Shown here piece by piece: positions 30,916-39,707 of a DNA stretch of 64,000 bases (the first letter of the stretch is position 1; every line of letters begins with the position of its first letter). A program made the position numbers and the translations under genes. The DNA lies in assembly GCF_000719115.1 (NCBI RefSeq), contig NZ_JOEA01000014.1, positions 1-64,000 on the forward strand, in the 5' to 3' direction. The stretch is from Lentzea albidocapillata (GTDB lineage Bacteria; Actinomycetota; Actinomycetes; Mycobacteriales; Pseudonocardiaceae). The notes under the pieces are model-generated. The model saw only the letters and a program-made list of their open reading frames with translations. It ran no database searches and had not been told where the DNA came from.

Positions 30916-32060
30916 CACCTCACTTCAAGAGTGTGAACTCCGATGTGTTCGAAATTCCAGTCGTCCCCGATTCCGGGTATCAGCGGAAGCGCCACGTCGC
31001 CGTTCTCGTCCAGCGGATCGGCGATGGAGTTCCGGTGTGGCGGGACCCGGTCGAAGTCGACGTGCGGGTGCAGCAGACCCCGTTCGTACCAGCGGCCGCC
31101 ATCGGTCGCGCCGAGCACGGTGAGGCTGCCCGCCCCGTTGCCGTGGATCTCGCAGTCCATGTTGAACGACTCCGCGAGGTGCACGGTCTTGAGCACCGGC
31201 GTGATGCCGCCACTGCCCGCGGGACCGGCTCGCAGGATGTCGCACGCCCCGGCGGTGATCCACTCGGCACGGGTGAGGTGCTTGCCCCACGCCACCTCCG
31301 GGCCGATCACCGGGATGTCCAGCTGCTCGGCGAGCCACCGGTAGGAGCTGATCGACGCCTCCTCCATCGGCTCCTCGAACCAGTAGTAGTCCATTTCCTG
31401 CAACGCCCTGCCGAGCCGCAGCGCCTCCGTCCGCGAGTACCAGTGGCTCGCGTCGAGCATCAATGCGATGTCTGGCCCCACCGCGTCCCGCACCGCCTGG
31501 CACGCCTCGACGTCCCGCGAGACGCTGGGCGCACCGGGCACCGGCGGCATCCACGTGTGCAGCTTGATCGCCCGGTAGCCCACCGACACGAGGTGCTTCG
31601 CGAAGTCCGCGTAGTCGCCCGGTGTCGCGAGGCCGTCCGTGTCACCGCACATCGTGCTGCCGTAGGCGGGGATCCGGTCACGCGCGCCCCCGGCGAGCTT
31701 CCACGCCGGGAGTCCGGCCTTCCGCGCGACGAGGTCCCACAGCGCCTGGTCGACGAACCCGAGCGCGCGGTCGGTGAACCCGCCGTGCGCGCCCCGCTGC
31801 CTTCGCCCGAGCAGCCGCCACAGCCGTTCCCGGTCCCACGGGTCCTGGCCCAGCAGCACCGGCCGCACGTGCTTGTCCAGCACGGCGGGCCGCAGCTGGT
31901 CGGGCTGGACCTGGCAGTACCCCGTGGCACCGTCGGTGTCGGTGATCTCCAGCAGTGCCTCGACCACCTCGTGCTCGGGCGCCGGGTGCCGGTGCCCCTC
32001 CGGGTCGACGGACGTGGCCGCCGTGGTCCTGAACGTCCGCACCACCACCCGTTCGATCAC
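30915..32060 (-). CDS. Enolase-superfamily (mandelate racemase group) acid-sugar dehydratase
   Basis: The 381-residue protein starts at GTG 32060, overlapping the solute-binding protein stop (GTGA). It has the enolase N-terminal lid and a TIM barrel with metal ligands Asp in 'LMLDASHWYS', Glu in 'WFEEPMEE' and Glu in 'VIGPEVAWGK'; Lys and His in 'AIKLHTW' and His in 'CEIHGNGAG' are candidate acid/base residues. Such enzymes dehydrate or isomerise aldonates, aldarates or related lactones. Being last in a pectin lyase/methylesterase/importer operon, it probably handles a galacturonate-derived acid in the cytoplasm. The exact substrate is unknown. Confidence 0.82.
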   Translation of the reverse strand: MIERVVVRTFRTTAATSVDPEGHRHPAPEHEVVEALLEITDTDGATGYCQVQPDQLRPAVLDKHVRPVLLGQDPWDRERLWRLLGRRQRGAHGGFTDRALGFVDQALWDLVARKAGLPAWKLAGGARDRIPAYGSTMCGDTDGLATPGDYADFAKHLVSVGYRAIKLHTWMPPVPGAPSVSRDVEACQAVRDAVGPDIALMLDASHWYSRTEALRLGRALQEMDYYWFEEPMEEASISSYRWLAEQLDIPVIGPEVAWGKHLTRAEWITAGACDILRAGPAGSGGITPVLKTVHLAESFNMDCEIHGNGAGSLTVLGATDGGRWYERGLLHPHVDFDRVPPHRNSIADPLDENGDVALPLIPGIGDDWNFEHIGVHTLEVR

Positions 32061-33325
32061 TTGCGCTGCTCCCAGTCCTGCTGGGCGGTGGTGAGCTTGG
32101 CCGCGAGCTGGTCGAGGAACTCCTGCGCGGACATCTGGCCCAGCAACACCTTCTGGTAGAGCGGTTCGGTGTCGGTCTTGGTGATCGACGAGTACTCGGG
32201 CAGGTAGACCGGCGCGGGCACGAGCACGGTGGCCGGGTCCTCCAGCACCCCGAGCGCCATCTTCACGGCCGGGTTCTTCTGGATCCACTCGGCGCCGCGC
32301 ACGTCCGTGTTCGCCGGGATCTGGCCGACCTTCTCGTTCCAGTAGCCGTTGCTCTCGGCCGACGTCAGGAACTCGACGAACTTCCAGGACGCCTCACGGT
32401 TCTTGCCGCCCTTGAACACCGCGAAACCGTCGGTCGGGTTCGGCACCACCGTGCGCTTCCCGGACGGGCCCTTCGGCAACGGCATGGCGGCGACGCGTTC
32501 CGGGCCGAGCGCCTTCATCACGTCCGCGGTCGAGCCGAGGTTGTGGTGCATCATCGCCACCGTGCCGCCGGTGAACTGCGCGACCATCTGCGTGTAGCTG
32601 TTGTTCACGTCGGCCTCGGGCGTGGCCTTCTTGTACAGCTCGGCCACCTTGCGCACGAGCTCGGCGTTGCGCGGGTCGGCGACCGTGCTCTTGCCGCCGT
32701 CGTAGAACTTCTCGACACCGGAGTAGGAGTAGGCCTCGGACAGCAGCTGGAAGACGGACCCCGCACCACCGCGGATCGTGAAGCCGTACTGGTTGTCCGC
32801 CGGCCTCGTCAGCTGGGTGGCGGCCTTGGCCAGATCATCCCATGTGGACGGTTCCGGGATCTTGTTCTCCTCGAACCGGTCGGACCGGTACCAGATGATG
32901 TCCATGTTGCCCGACGCGGGAACGGCGTAGAGCTTGCCGTCGGGCGCGGTCTGCCGCACGGTCTCGAGCAGCCCCGGCAACAGCTTGTCCTTGAGCGCGC
33001 CGTTCTCGATCCGGTCGTCGGCCGGTTCGAGCGCGTCCTGGCCGACGAGGTGCGCGAGGTAGGACGTCGTCACGCCACCAACGTCCGGAGTGGACCCTCC
33101 CGCGATGGCCGTGTCGTACTTCTGCTGCACCGACGAGCTGGGAATGCCGACGTACTCGATCTTGATGTCGGGGTTCGCCGCCTCGAACCGCTTGATCAGC
33201 TCCTGGTAGATGGGTGTGCGGCCGGGGCCGCCGTTGTTGTCCCAGAACGTGACCGTCGTGGGCCCGTCCTGTCCCGCGGAACAACCGCTCAGCACGAGCA
33301 CCAATGCGATCAGCAGCTTTCTCAT
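32057..33325 (-). CDS. ABC importer sugar-binding lipoprotein (family 1)
   Basis: The 422-residue protein starts at ATG 33325 after GGAGAGG. The lipobox is 'VLVLSGCSAG' (Cys about 15). 'TVTFWDNNGGPGRTPIYQELIKRFEAANPDIKIEYV' and 'YDTAIAGGSTPDVG' are typical of carbohydrate-binding proteins of the CUT1 class. It follows the second permease by 10 bases and overlaps the dehydratase start. It probably captures oligogalacturonides or unsaturated products of PL1. The binding protein lies after the permeases, a less common order. Confidence 0.88.
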   Translation of the reverse strand: MRKLLIALVLVLSGCSAGQDGPTTVTFWDNNGGPGRTPIYQELIKRFEAANPDIKIEYVGIPSSSVQQKYDTAIAGGSTPDVGGVTTSYLAHLVGQDALEPADDRIENGALKDKLLPGLLETVRQTAPDGKLYAVPASGNMDIIWYRSDRFEENKIPEPSTWDDLAKAATQLTRPADNQYGFTIRGGAGSVFQLLSEAYSYSGVEKFYDGGKSTVADPRNAELVRKVAELYKKATPEADVNNSYTQMVAQFTGGTVAMMHHNLGSTADVMKALGPERVAAMPLPKGPSGKRTVVPNPTDGFAVFKGGKNREASWKFVEFLTSAESNGYWNEKVGQIPANTDVRGAEWIQKNPAVKMALGVLEDPATVLVPAPVYLPEYSSITKTDTEPLYQKVLLGQMSAQEFLDQLAAKLTTAQQDWEQRK

Positions 33326-33335
33326 GACCTCTCCC

Positions 33336-34217
33336 TCATCCTTTGACCGCACCGGCGCTGAGCCCCTGCACCAGGAACCGTTGCACCACGGCGAAAACCA
33401 GTACGACCGGCACCGCGGCGATGACTCCGCCCGCCGCGAGCGCCCCGAAGTCGGTGTTGAACTCCCCCAGCGCGTAGCTCAGCCCGACCGGCAGCGTGAA
33501 CTTGTCCTGCTTGCTTGCGAACATCAGCGCGAACAGGAAGTTGTTCCAGGCACCGATGAACGCGAACGACCCGACCGCCACGATCGCGGGCTTGAGCTGC
33601 GGCAGCGTCACCGCGAAGAACGCGCGCAGCCGCGAGCACCCGTCGACCATCGCGGCCTCTTCGAGCTCGATCGGGACGTTGCGCACGAAGCCGCTCATCA
33701 GGATCAGCGCGAGCGGCAGCTGGAACGCGGTGTCCGCGATCACCAGGCCGGTGAGGCTGTTCAGCAGCCCGGCGGACTTGAAGATCACGAACAACGGGAT
33801 CAGCATCATCGCGCCCGGGATGAACTGCGTGCACAGCAACGCCAGCAGGAACACCCGCTGACCGCGGAACCTGAAGCGCGCCAGCGCGTAGCCGCCCATC
33901 AGCGCGAACACGGTGACGACGATCATCGTGCCGACCCCGATGATCAGGCTGTTCTGGAAGAACAACCCGAACCCGATGCCGTTCCACACCGTGTCGAAGT
34001 GCTCGAAGGTGATCGGCCACGGCACGAGCGAGGTCTGGCCCGTCGGCCGGAACGCGAAGACGAGCATCCAGTAGAACGGGATCAGCGTGAACAGCAGGTA
34101 GAGCACCAGCGGGAGGTGCAGCCGGAAGTACCGGCTCGGGTCGCGGTGCTTCCTGCGGCGCGGCGGCGCCGGAGGCGGCACGACCGTCGTCGCCGGGCGG
34201 GTGAGTGTCTGGGTCAT
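33336..34217 (-). CDS. ABC sugar importer permease (MalG type)
   Basis: The 293-residue protein starts at ATG 34217 with ATGA overlap to the other permease. About six membrane segments follow a Pro/Arg-rich N-terminus; the EAA loop contact for the ATPase is 'IELEEAAMVDGCSRLRAFFAVTLPQ'. This is the second CUT1 permease. No ATPase gene is in the operon, so a shared MsiK-type ATPase must energise it (inference from actinomycete CUT1 importers). Confidence 0.9.
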   Translation of the reverse strand: MTQTLTRPATTVVPPPAPPRRRKHRDPSRYFRLHLPLVLYLLFTLIPFYWMLVFAFRPTGQTSLVPWPITFEHFDTVWNGIGFGLFFQNSLIIGVGTMIVVTVFALMGGYALARFRFRGQRVFLLALLCTQFIPGAMMLIPLFVIFKSAGLLNSLTGLVIADTAFQLPLALILMSGFVRNVPIELEEAAMVDGCSRLRAFFAVTLPQLKPAIVAVGSFAFIGAWNNFLFALMFASKQDKFTLPVGLSYALGEFNTDFGALAAGGVIAAVPVVLVFAVVQRFLVQGLSAGAVKG

Positions 34218-35089
34218 GCCCTGCTCCCGAACTTGGACAGCCTCAGGTAGAGGATCGAGAAGAACAGCAGGATCACGAAGCCGGCCATCGTCAGCGCGGA
34301 GCCGTACCCGAAGTCGTGCGAGTCGACGGCTTTGCGCGCCACGTAGAGCGGCAGCGTGGTGGTCTGGTTGGCCGGTCCACCACCGGTGAGCGTGTAGATG
34401 AGGTCGACGTTGTTGAACTCCCACACCGCGCGCAGCAACGTGGACAGCACGATCGCGTCGCGCAGGTGCGGCAGCGTGACGCTGATGAACTGGCGCCACC
34501 GCCCGGCACCGTCGACCGAGGCGGCCTCGTACAGGTCGTTCGGGATGGTCTGGAGGTCGGCGAGCAGCAGGATCGCGAAGAACGGCACCCCGCGCCACAG
34601 CTCGGTGACGACGGTCGCGGGGAACACGGTCGCCGGATCACCGAGCACCGAGGTGCCGGGATCACCGATGCCCCACTGGGCGAGCTGCTGGAAGATCCCC
34701 GTCGACGGGTTGTAGAGCAGGATCCAGATGCCCGTGGTGAGCACACCGGACACCGCCCACGGCGAGAACACCAGCGCCCGCGCGAGTCCCCGGCCGATGA
34801 ACGTCTCGTTGACGATCAGCGCGAGGACGAGTCCCAGCACCAGTTGCAGACCGACCTCGACGACCACCCACTTGGCGCTGAACGCGAGGCTCTGCCAGAA
34901 CAGCTGGTCCTCGAACAGCATCCGCCGGAAGTTCTCGAACCCGATGAAGCCGTTCTTCCACGGCTGCGTGACGGTGTGCTGGCGGAGGCTGAACCACCCG
35001 ACGCTGGCGATCGGGTAGACCAGGAACACCGCCATCAGCACGAGCGTCGGGGCGATCAGGGCGTACGGCGCCCACGTGCGGGTCCTCAC
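34214..35089 (-). CDS. ABC sugar importer permease (MalF type)
   Basis: The 291-residue protein starts at GTG 35089, overlapping the PL1-CE8 stop (GTGA); longer frames would run far into that gene. Six membrane segments begin with 'ALIAPTLVLMAVFLVYPIAS'; the EAA loop is 'IPNDLYEAASVDGAGRWRQF'. It pairs with the following MalG-type permease. Coupling of a secreted lyase directly to a permease links digestion to uptake. Confidence 0.9.
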   Translation of the reverse strand: MRTRTWAPYALIAPTLVLMAVFLVYPIASVGWFSLRQHTVTQPWKNGFIGFENFRRMLFEDQLFWQSLAFSAKWVVVEVGLQLVLGLVLALIVNETFIGRGLARALVFSPWAVSGVLTTGIWILLYNPSTGIFQQLAQWGIGDPGTSVLGDPATVFPATVVTELWRGVPFFAILLLADLQTIPNDLYEAASVDGAGRWRQFISVTLPHLRDAIVLSTLLRAVWEFNNVDLIYTLTGGGPANQTTTLPLYVARKAVDSHDFGYGSALTMAGFVILLFFSILYLRLSKFGSRA

Positions 35090-37269
35090 GCCGGGTTCCA
35101 CCCGCTCAGGTAGGTGGCCTTCGTGTGCTGCCGCGCCTGCTCGTCGGTGAGCTGCGGACGGTCCGTTCCGGTACCCGCGCCGGGCCCGGTGTTGCGGTAC
35201 TCGGCGAACTTGGCGTCCCGCCACGGGAATCCGGACATGTCGGTCCACGGCTGGCGTTTGATCGCCGCGGGCAGCTCGGTGTCGCGGATGACCACCTGCG
35301 CGATCGCGTCCGGGTCACCGCCGGGGTGCCAGGGCCTGCCGAGGAAGTACGTGCCGGCCGGGGCGTCACTGCGGATCTTCGAGTTGACGATCAGGAAGCC
35401 GTGCGGGTTGTCCCTGCGGGTGCTGGCGGCGGTCACGTACCCGTTGGGGTCGCCGCCGCGGTTCAGCGCGGTGATGGTCGCCCGTTCGAAGACCGCCGTC
35501 GCCCTGCCGAACAGGAAGTCGACGTCGCCGGTGATCGCGCAGTCCCGGTAGTACTGCCGCGACCGCGTGTTCACGGCCGGTGTGTCGGCGTACAGGGTGT
35601 CCTGGTGGCCTTCGAAGCGCACGCGGTCGAACAGCATTCGATCGCCGGTGGCCTTGACCGCGACCGCCTGCGTGGCCGTGATCTCCGGGTGCTTCGCGCG
35701 GTCGAACGAGTTGCGGAAGGTGACGTCACGGGCGGTGAACCCGTCCGCGGCGATGGTCGCCGTGGCGCTGCCCGTCGTTCCGTACGTGGTGCCGTCGGGT
35801 TTCTTCGTGCCGTTGGCGTTGTCGAAGTCGATCACCACGTCCTGGGCACGCCCGGTGGCGCCGCGCAGGGTGAGGTCCTTCTTGGTCGCCGGGATCATGA
35901 CGACCTCCCGGTACACGCCCTTCGGCAGCGTGATCACGCCTCCCGCCGGTGCCGCGTCGATCGCGGACTGCACGGTGGCGAAACCCTTGCCCACCACGAG
36001 GTGGTGTCCCGCCGGTGGCGCGCCCGCCCGGAGGTGCCTGATCCGGTGCGCGGGTTCGAGACCGCGGTTCAGCGTCGGCGTCCACCCGGCGTCGGTGCCG
36101 AGGGCCTTGTCGGGGAACGCCGCGTTGTGCGCGTTCACCAGGCTCACCGGCCTGCCGTCCACCAGGTTGCCGGTGTCGGTGATCGCCGTGCCGCCCCAGT
36201 TGTAGACGATCCTCTCCGGCGCGATGCCCTTGATGTAGTTGTTCTGCGCGTGGATCTGGGACTTGACGCCGACGCCCCAGCTGTAGGTCTGCGCGCCTTC
36301 GTACAGGTTGTTGTAGACGTGCACCTGGCCGAACCGCACGCGGGGAGCGCGTTCCAGCACGTTGCGGAAGACGTTGTGGTGCACTGAGACCCGCAGCTTG
36401 CCTGGATCGGTCGTCGAGGAGTTCGACGAGCCGATCAGCATGGTTTTGCCGTGCTCGGCGAAGACGTTGCGGGACACGGTGACGAGGTCGGAGCCGTTCG
36501 TGATGTCGAGCTGCCCGTCGTGCACCTGGTACGGCCGTCCGAAGTGGAGCGGCTGGGTGCTGTCGACGTTCGGCTCGTCGGTGAACGTGCTGTGGTCGAC
36601 CCACACGTGCTCGGACCGCTGGACCGACACCGAGTCGTAGAGCGAGTTCCAGTTGCCGGGCGGCGAGCCGGGGCTGTTGTCCGTGGGATCCCACTGCGGG
36701 AAGCAGTCGCGGGTGTCGCGGAAGGTCAGGTTGCGCACGATCACGTTGCGCGCGTTGTGGATCCTGAGACTGCCGCCGGTGATCCCGGCCCCGCGACCGA
36801 CCCCGATGATCGTGGTGTCCGCGAGGACGTTCAGCCCGATGACCGCTTCCTGCTTCTTCGCCGACGCCACCCGAGCGTCCTCGAGCGCCCCTTCGGGTTC
36901 GCGCTCCCATCCCCAGACCGCCGGGTCGTACGCCGCGAGGTAACCGGCCAGCGTGTAGCCGTCGGTCGCGTAATCCTCACACCGCAACGGTTTCCCGTCG
37001 GCGCCGGTGTTCGCGTCGATCACACCCCTGACCTTGATGATCCGCGGAGCCGGCGAGGCCAGCGCCGCGACGAGCTCGGCCCGCGTGCGCACCTCGTGCA
37101 CGTTCGCGGCGGGGGCCGCCGCTCCCCCGGTCGTGCCCGGCCCGGCCGACGCCCAGCCGTCCCCTGCGGCCAGCACCTGCCGCGCGGGGTCGTGACCGGC
37201 GTGCGCGGGAAGGCTCACCACCCCGGCGGATGCGCAGGCCAGAACCAGCGCGCCAACGAAAAGCCGCAT
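35086..37269 (-). CDS. Secreted PL1 pectate lyase - CE8 pectin methylesterase fusion
   Basis: The 727-residue protein starts at ATG 37269 after GAAGGG. Signal peptide 1-24. The PL1 beta-helix (about 60-415) shows 'VWVDHSTFTDEP', 'DGQLDITNGSDLVTVS' and catalytic 'RAPRVRFGQVHVYNN'. The CE8 beta-helix (about 430-710) has 'GFATVQSAIDAAPAGG', Gln-Asp in 'EGHQDTLYADT', Asp in 'TGDVDFLFGRA' and Arg in 'FLGRPWHPG', the pectinesterase triad region. One polypeptide can remove methyl groups and then cut the chain. It leads an operon with an importer and a dehydratase, all in coupled or near-coupled order. Confidence 0.93.
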   Translation of the reverse strand: MRLFVGALVLACASAGVVSLPAHAGHDPARQVLAAGDGWASAGPGTTGGAAAPAANVHEVRTRAELVAALASPAPRIIKVRGVIDANTGADGKPLRCEDYATDGYTLAGYLAAYDPAVWGWEREPEGALEDARVASAKKQEAVIGLNVLADTTIIGVGRGAGITGGSLRIHNARNVIVRNLTFRDTRDCFPQWDPTDNSPGSPPGNWNSLYDSVSVQRSEHVWVDHSTFTDEPNVDSTQPLHFGRPYQVHDGQLDITNGSDLVTVSRNVFAEHGKTMLIGSSNSSTTDPGKLRVSVHHNVFRNVLERAPRVRFGQVHVYNNLYEGAQTYSWGVGVKSQIHAQNNYIKGIAPERIVYNWGGTAITDTGNLVDGRPVSLVNAHNAAFPDKALGTDAGWTPTLNRGLEPAHRIRHLRAGAPPAGHHLVVGKGFATVQSAIDAAPAGGVITLPKGVYREVVMIPATKKDLTLRGATGRAQDVVIDFDNANGTKKPDGTTYGTTGSATATIAADGFTARDVTFRNSFDRAKHPEITATQAVAVKATGDRMLFDRVRFEGHQDTLYADTPAVNTRSRQYYRDCAITGDVDFLFGRATAVFERATITALNRGGDPNGYVTAASTRRDNPHGFLIVNSKIRSDAPAGTYFLGRPWHPGGDPDAIAQVVIRDTELPAAIKRQPWTDMSGFPWRDAKFAEYRNTGPGAGTGTDRPQLTDEQARQHTKATYLSGWNPA

Positions 37270-37397
37270 GACGGAATACCCTTCGGAAAGGATTCACATT
37301 CTTGAACAAGGTCCACGATCGTGAACCGAGTATTACGAATGCTTCCGGCATGCGTCAACGAAGTGAATTCATTCGATGATTCGGCACGGTGTTCGAC

Positions 37398-37415
37398 TAT
37401 TCTTCGAATCGAATA
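37398..37415 (-). promoter_or_regulatory. Inverted repeat upstream of the PL1-CE8 operon
   Basis: TATTC...GAATA ends (37398-37402 and 37411-37415) enclose TTCGAA (37401-37410 contains it). The same TATTC/GAATA ends and TTCGAA core occur in the PL1/PL3 promoter at 30022-30044, with different spacing. It lies 129 bases before the start. A shared pectin regulator is a hypothesis. Confidence 0.4.
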
Positions 37416-37429
37416 CCGTCGAACAACGC

Positions 37430-37462
37430 GAACGCCGCGATCAGAACTTGATCGCGGCGTTC
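37430..37462 (-). terminator. Terminator of the MFS gene
   Basis: GAACGCCGCGATCA (37430-37443) and its perfect complement (37449-37462) with a 5-base loop, 15 bases after the MFS stop. Confidence 0.85.
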
Positions 37463-37477
37463 GTGTTCCGTAGAGCC

Positions 37478-38650
37478 TCAGCTCTTGGGCTGTCGCAGCG
37501 AAGGCGTGAGCACCAGCGCGGGCAGCAACAACAGCGGCACGATCAGCAAGGCCCGCAACACCCCCGAATGGTTGCCGAGCAGCCCCACGAGCGGCGGCCC
37601 CGCCAGGAACGCCGTGTAGCCGATCACCGCGACAACGCTGACCCGAGCCGCGGCACGGTCGGGATCGTCGGCGGCCGCGCTCATGCCCACCGGGAAGCCC
37701 AATGCGGTCCCGAGACCCCAGATGGCCACGCCGGCGACCGCCAGACCGAACGACCCCGCGAACACCGCCAGCGTCACGCCCGAAGCGGCCAGCAGCATCG
37801 ACAGAACTACCGCGGGGACGCGGCCCCAGCGGTCCAGCGCGATGGTGCCGAAGATCCTGCCGAACGTCATCGTCGTGACGAACACGCCGAACACCAGGGC
37901 ACCCAGGGCCGGGTCGACCTCGTAGCCGTCGATGAACGCCACCGCCACCCAGTCGTTCGCGGTGCCCTCGGTGAACGCCAGCACCAGCACCAGCAGTCCG
38001 ATCAGCAACGTGCGGGGCTCGCGCCACGCCGCCATGACACCGCTGCCGCTGCCGTGCTCCGCCTCGGCGGCCAGGCTGTACCTGCGCGCGGCCAGCAGCG
38101 TGCCGCCGGCGACCACCACAGCCACCACGGCCAGGTGTGCGGTGACCGGCAGGACCGCCCACGCCGCCAACGACGCCAGGGCCGCGGCTGCGACCGTGCC
38201 GAGGCTCCACATCGCGTGGAAGCGCGGCATCACCGTCTTGCCGAGAGCGCGTTCCACCTCCGCGGCCTCGACGTTCATCGCGACGTCGCACAACCCAGAC
38301 CCGTAGCCGAGCACGAAGATCCCGATCGCCGTCACCACCGGCGACGGGTAGGCGCCGATGCCGACACCTGCCACCGCAAGTCCCAGCGCGACCGTCATCG
38401 CCGACAGGCTGACCGTCCGTTTCGGCCTGAGCCGGTGCGTGACCTCGCCCGCGGTGAGCATCGCCAGGCACGCGCCCACGGACATCGACAGCAGCAGCAA
38501 CCCCAGCGCGCCCGGTGTGAGACCCAGCGCGTCACGGGCGGCGGGCACGCGGGCGAACCACGTCGCCACGGCCACGCCGTTCAGCCCGAAGGTGACCGCG
38601 ACCCCCGCGGCGGCGGCTCGGACCTGACTGCGTGGCACCGTGACCGACAT
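37478..38650 (-). CDS. MFS transporter, 12 transmembrane segments
   Basis: The 390-residue protein starts at ATG 38650 after GGAGGG. Alternating hydrophobic segments begin 'AAAAGVAVTFGLNGVAVATWFARVP'; the loop 'AGEVTHRLRPKRTVSL' corresponds to the MFS motif A region. The pattern resembles the FucP/YbjJ-like 'MFS fold' group in actinomycetes with unknown substrates. It is divergent from a LacI regulator, with a perfect operator 44 bases from its start, so it is probably a regulated sugar or drug permease. Substrate not determinable. Confidence 0.82.
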   Translation of the reverse strand: MSVTVPRSQVRAAAAGVAVTFGLNGVAVATWFARVPAARDALGLTPGALGLLLLSMSVGACLAMLTAGEVTHRLRPKRTVSLSAMTVALGLAVAGVGIGAYPSPVVTAIGIFVLGYGSGLCDVAMNVEAAEVERALGKTVMPRFHAMWSLGTVAAAALASLAAWAVLPVTAHLAVVAVVVAGGTLLAARRYSLAAEAEHGSGSGVMAAWREPRTLLIGLLVLVLAFTEGTANDWVAVAFIDGYEVDPALGALVFGVFVTTMTFGRIFGTIALDRWGRVPAVVLSMLLAASGVTLAVFAGSFGLAVAGVAIWGLGTALGFPVGMSAAADDPDRAAARVSVVAVIGYTAFLAGPPLVGLLGNHSGVLRALLIVPLLLLPALVLTPSLRQPKS

Positions 38651-38693
38651 CCCGGCCCTCCTTTCTCGATACACGAAGTACCTACCCCATACA

Positions 38694-38707
38694 TGGAAGC
38701 GCTTCCA
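38694..38707. promoter_or_regulatory. Perfect LacI-type operator between MFS and LacI genes
   Basis: TGGAAGCGCTTCCA is a perfect 14-base palindrome, 17 bases before the LacI start and 44 from the MFS start. It differs from the CebR box only at positions 4 and 11 of the half-sites and is probably bound by the adjacent LacI protein. Confidence 0.8.
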
Positions 38708-38723
38708 CCGCAATACTGCTGAG

Positions 38724-39707
38724 ATGACGGGAGAACGCACCGCGACACTCGACGACGTGGCACGGGCCGCAGGCGTGTCCCGGGCCACCGCCTCGCGCGT
38801 GGTCACCGGCCAGGGTCCGGCATCGCCGCGGGCACGGGACAGGGTGACCGCGGCCGTGGCGGCGCTGGGCTACGTGCCGGACGCCTCCGCCCGCGCGCTG
38901 GTCACCCGTACCGGCACACGTCTCGCCATCGCCGTCATCGGCCACACCGCCGCCGTGCTCGACGATCCCTACGTCGGCCGCGTCCTGACGTCTGCGGCGC
39001 ACGTCGCCGCCGAGCGCGAGGTCGGCGTCTCCCTGCACTGGCTGCCCCTGCGTGACCCCGGTTCGCTCGCCCGGCTCGCCGACGGGCGCGGGCTCGGTGG
39101 CCTGGTGGTGGTGAACCCCACGCGACCGGCGCTGGAGAGCGTGCCGCGGACCCTGCGCGGCCGGGTCGCCGCGGTCGGGGTCGGCGCACGGCACGTGCCG
39201 TCGTTCGACGTCGACAACCGCGCCGGCACGGACGGGGTCGTGCGGCACCTCGTGCGCACCGGCAGGCAGCGGATCGCGATGGTCACCGGACCGTCCTGGC
39301 TGCTCTGCTGCGACCGCGCCGTCGACGCCTACCGGCGGGTGCTGCGCGACAGCGGTGGCGAACCCCGGGTCGTCACCGGTGACTTCACCGCCGCCCGCGG
39401 CGCCGAGGCCGCCACCGAGATCATGGCGCGATGGCCGGACACCGACGCGGTGTTCGCGCTCAGCGACCTCACCGCGCTGGGTGTCCTCGACGGACTTCAC
39501 GCGCTGGGCGTGCGGGTGCCGGGGGACGTGGCCGTCGCCGGGTTCGACGACATCGCGTTCGCCGGGCTCAGCCGCCCGGCGCTCACGACGAGCACACACC
39601 CGGTGGAGGACATCGCCGCGGCGGCGGCCCAGGCCGTCCTCGACCGCCGTGACACCTCCGGGGCGACGTTCTACCCCTCCGCCCTCGTCGTGCGGGACAG
39701 CGCGTGA
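38724..39707 (+). CDS. LacI-family transcriptional regulator
   Basis: The 327-residue protein starts at ATG 38724. Helix-turn-helix 'ATLDDVARAAGVSRATASRVV', hinge 'AVAALGYVPDASARALVTRTG', then a sugar-sensing domain with 'GVRVPGDVAVAGFDDIAFAGLSRPALTT'. Upstream lies a perfect operator shared with the divergent MFS gene, so it likely represses both. Its stop (TGA, 39705-39707) directly abuts the opposing stop (TCA, 39708-39710), leaving no spacer between converging genes. Confidence 0.87.
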   Translation: MTGERTATLDDVARAAGVSRATASRVVTGQGPASPRARDRVTAAVAALGYVPDASARALVTRTGTRLAIAVIGHTAAVLDDPYVGRVLTSAAHVAAEREVGVSLHWLPLRDPGSLARLADGRGLGGLVVVNPTRPALESVPRTLRGRVAAVGVGARHVPSFDVDNRAGTDGVVRHLVRTGRQRIAMVTGPSWLLCCDRAVDAYRRVLRDSGGEPRVVTGDFTAARGAEAATEIMARWPDTDAVFALSDLTALGVLDGLHALGVRVPGDVAVAGFDDIAFAGLSRPALTTSTHPVEDIAAAAAQAVLDRRDTSGATFYPSALVVRDSA

